DNA of 64,000 nt, taken from assembly GCA_947088865.1 (NCBI GenBank), contig CAMUHY010000008.1, forward strand, positions 1 through 64,000, read 5' to 3'. The DNA is from an uncultured Eubacterium sp. (GTDB lineage: Bacteria > Bacillota > Clostridia > Lachnospirales > Lachnospiraceae). The notes beneath the pieces are model-generated. The model was not told the origin of the DNA and did not search any database. It saw only the letters and a list, made by a program, of their open reading frames with translations. A program made the position numbers and the translations under genes. Of the stretch, positions 62,877 through 64,000 are shown one piece after another (within the stretch, counting starts at the first letter, position 1; every line of letters starts with the position of its first letter).

Positions 62877-63561
62877 AAGAAGCAATATATATACCGGCAG
62901 TTGCAGGAACAAATGTCATAGAACCTGGAACTGCTTTTTTTTGTAATTTTTCATTTTCTTCTTCAACCATTGGCTTTGCAGGCACTTCCTTAGAATACAA
63001 AACGGTTTGGCTTTCAATTCCTCTTGCTCTTAATTCACGCCGCATAACTTTTGCCAATGGACATATACTTGTTTTATAAATATCTGTAATTTCCAGCTGT
63101 GTGATATCAAATTTATTTCCTGTTCCAAGACAACATATCAATGGCGTATGTGCTTCTTTACATTTTACAACAAGGTCAATTTTAGCTGTCACTGTGTCAA
63201 TGGCGTCTACTACATAAGAATACTTTGAAAAATCAAATAAATGACTATGTTCTGGAAGATAAAAACATGAAAATACATTTACTTGGCATTTGGGATTAAT
63301 ATCATAAATTCGTTCACGCCACACATCAACTTTTAATCTTCCAACCGTGCTGTGCAAAGCAATTATTTGTCTATTAATATTTGTCTCAGATACGGTGTCA
63401 TTATCAATAATATCAATTGTTCCTATCCCGCTTCTAGCCAGTGCTTCCAACACATATCCGCCAACTCCGCCGGCTCCAAACACTGCAACATGTGCATTTT
63501 GCAAAAGGTCTATTCCTTCTTGTCCGATTAACATTTTTGTTCTGGTAAATTCATTTGACAT
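62842..63561 (-). CDS. tcdA: tRNA threonylcarbamoyladenosine dehydratase, TcdA/CsdL (E1-like)
   Basis: 239 residues. ThiF/E1 fold: HVAVFGAGGVGGYVLEALAR, IDIIDNDTVSETNINRQIIA (adenylation Arg/Asn), VVDAIDTVTAKIDLVVKCKE and a late CPLAKVMRRELRARGI. These match TcdA, which cyclises t6A37 in tRNA. Its start overlaps the end of the DUF5131 gene by 34 bp. Confidence 0.9.
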   Translation of the reverse strand: MSNEFTRTKMLIGQEGIDLLQNAHVAVFGAGGVGGYVLEALARSGIGTIDIIDNDTVSETNINRQIIALHSTVGRLKVDVWRERIYDINPKCQVNVFSCFYLPEHSHLFDFSKYSYVVDAIDTVTAKIDLVVKCKEAHTPLICCLGTGNKFDITQLEITDIYKTSICPLAKVMRRELRARGIESQTVLYSKEVPAKPMVEEENEKLQKKAVPGSMTFVPATAGIYIASFIVQSLFHKNF

Positions 63562-64000
63562 ATTTTTTCCTCACTATCAAAAAGCGTTAATTCTTTATAT
63601 ATTTTTTCCTCTGTCCGATATGTTGCCGTCTCTGGAATAAAATCTTCACCAATTCGATAATCAATATTTGCTTTTCTTGCCTGCGCAAGCTGATATTGAC
63701 GCTTAATCTTATATGTTTTTTTATCCTTTATAAAATTCGCTCCTGTCTGATGAAATCGAAACGGAATATTTTTTTCTACGCACTGTCCTCTTAAATCTAA
63801 AATCCAGTCATAATTGCAAGGTCTTGCCGATACGCCTGATTCACCGCCAACAGAAACCTCTTCAATAGAATCATTAAGATATGCCGAAATATCGACTCTT
63901 TCTAATATTGGAGCGACAATAATGGACTTATGTTTAATGGGGAGTGATAGAAAAATGGGCAGCCTATAATCGGCTCTATCTTGATTTTCAACAGTACAGC
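63528..64000 (-). CDS. DUF5131 (phage Gp37/Gp68-like) protein, C-terminal part
   Basis: The frame enters from the right edge and ends at 63528. The visible 156 residues show CTVENQDRADYRLPIFLSLP, EEVSVGGESGVSARPCNYDW and CVEKNIPFRFHQTGANFIKD, characteristic of DUF5131/Gp37-Gp68 proteins, a radical-SAM-like family. The gene overlaps tcdA and would be co-translated with it. Confidence 0.82.
   Translation of the reverse strand, partial: CTVENQDRADYRLPIFLSLPIKHKSIIVAPILERVDISAYLNDSIEEVSVGGESGVSARPCNYDWILDLRGQCVEKNIPFRFHQTGANFIKDKKTYKIKRQYQLAQARKANIDYRIGEDFIPETATYRTEEKIYKELTLFDSEEKICQMNLPEQKC

Overview
The window is AT-rich DNA from a low-GC Gram-positive anaerobe, most likely a gut Clostridia/Lachnospiraceae species. 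The evidence is strong GGAGG-type ribosome sites, TTGACA/TATAAT promoters, many TetR-regulated exporters, LytTR/DUF3021 and Rpn families, and the style of the phage and mobile genes. The species cannot be named from sequence alone. Nearly all genes lie on the minus strand. The region is mostly accessory: mobile elements, defence genes, exporters and regulators, with little core metabolism.

Region 1 (1-12.7 kb) is a phage-derived element read leftwards: terminase small and large subunits, portal, a MuF minor head protein fused to a probable ADP-ribosyltransferase toxin, scaffold, major capsid protein and a truncated head-tail connector. An excisionase-like HTH protein, a primase-like protein and an AAA replication ATPase follow at once, ending at an iteron-like repeat array (208-420). 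No tail gene is present. This fits a capsid-forming phage satellite, or a prophage that lost its tail module. Inside the capsid operon sit a type I toxin-antitoxin pair (6190-6511), a ribbon-helix-helix/antirepressor cassette and a possible small RNA.

Region 2 (13.2-20.7 kb) is a small island between two truncated copies of the first 12 codons of a low-molecular-weight tyrosine phosphatase gene, with a second 15-bp direct repeat next to an integrase remnant. Cargo: a mobile-element protein preceded by tiny ORFs, a complete type I Thoeris defence operon (thsA-thsB) with a visible promoter, and a DUF4062-STAND ATPase-TPR protein. Just outside lie a ParE/Phd-like toxin-antitoxin pair and a decayed abiH.

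Region 3 (24-48 kb) holds small-molecule response operons: TetR-flavoprotein, AraC/GNAT-MATE, two paralogous TetR-MFS pairs, an XRE-PurM-like regulator coupled to a heterodimeric ABC exporter, a LysR-controlled flavodoxin/cupin/carboxymuconolactone decarboxylase/aldo-keto reductase operon, a chemoreceptor, a LytTR-DUF3021-ABC operon and cysK. Palindromic operators are visible next to several regulators. Short structured repeats, probably remnants of IS200/IS605-like ends, recur between genes.

Region 4 (48.2-50.15 kb) is the most unusual locus: a Ro60/TROVE- or DUF2828-like protein with a vWA domain, preceded on the same predicted transcript by a tight array of tRNA-like RNAs. Removing a 41-nt insert from the first leaves a nearly perfect 71-nt tRNA cloverleaf. 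A hairpin plus CAGCA(A)T module recurs four times across the array.

Region 5 (50.3-64 kb) contains an Rpn-type nuclease, a TetR-ABC operon with tandem operators, an AAA ATPase plus TPR protein pair that may be a split STAND-like defence system, a helicase with a C-terminal nuclease-like domain, a secreted papain-like protease with a small membrane partner, a methyltransferase, a TcdA-like E1 enzyme and a truncated DUF5131 gene.
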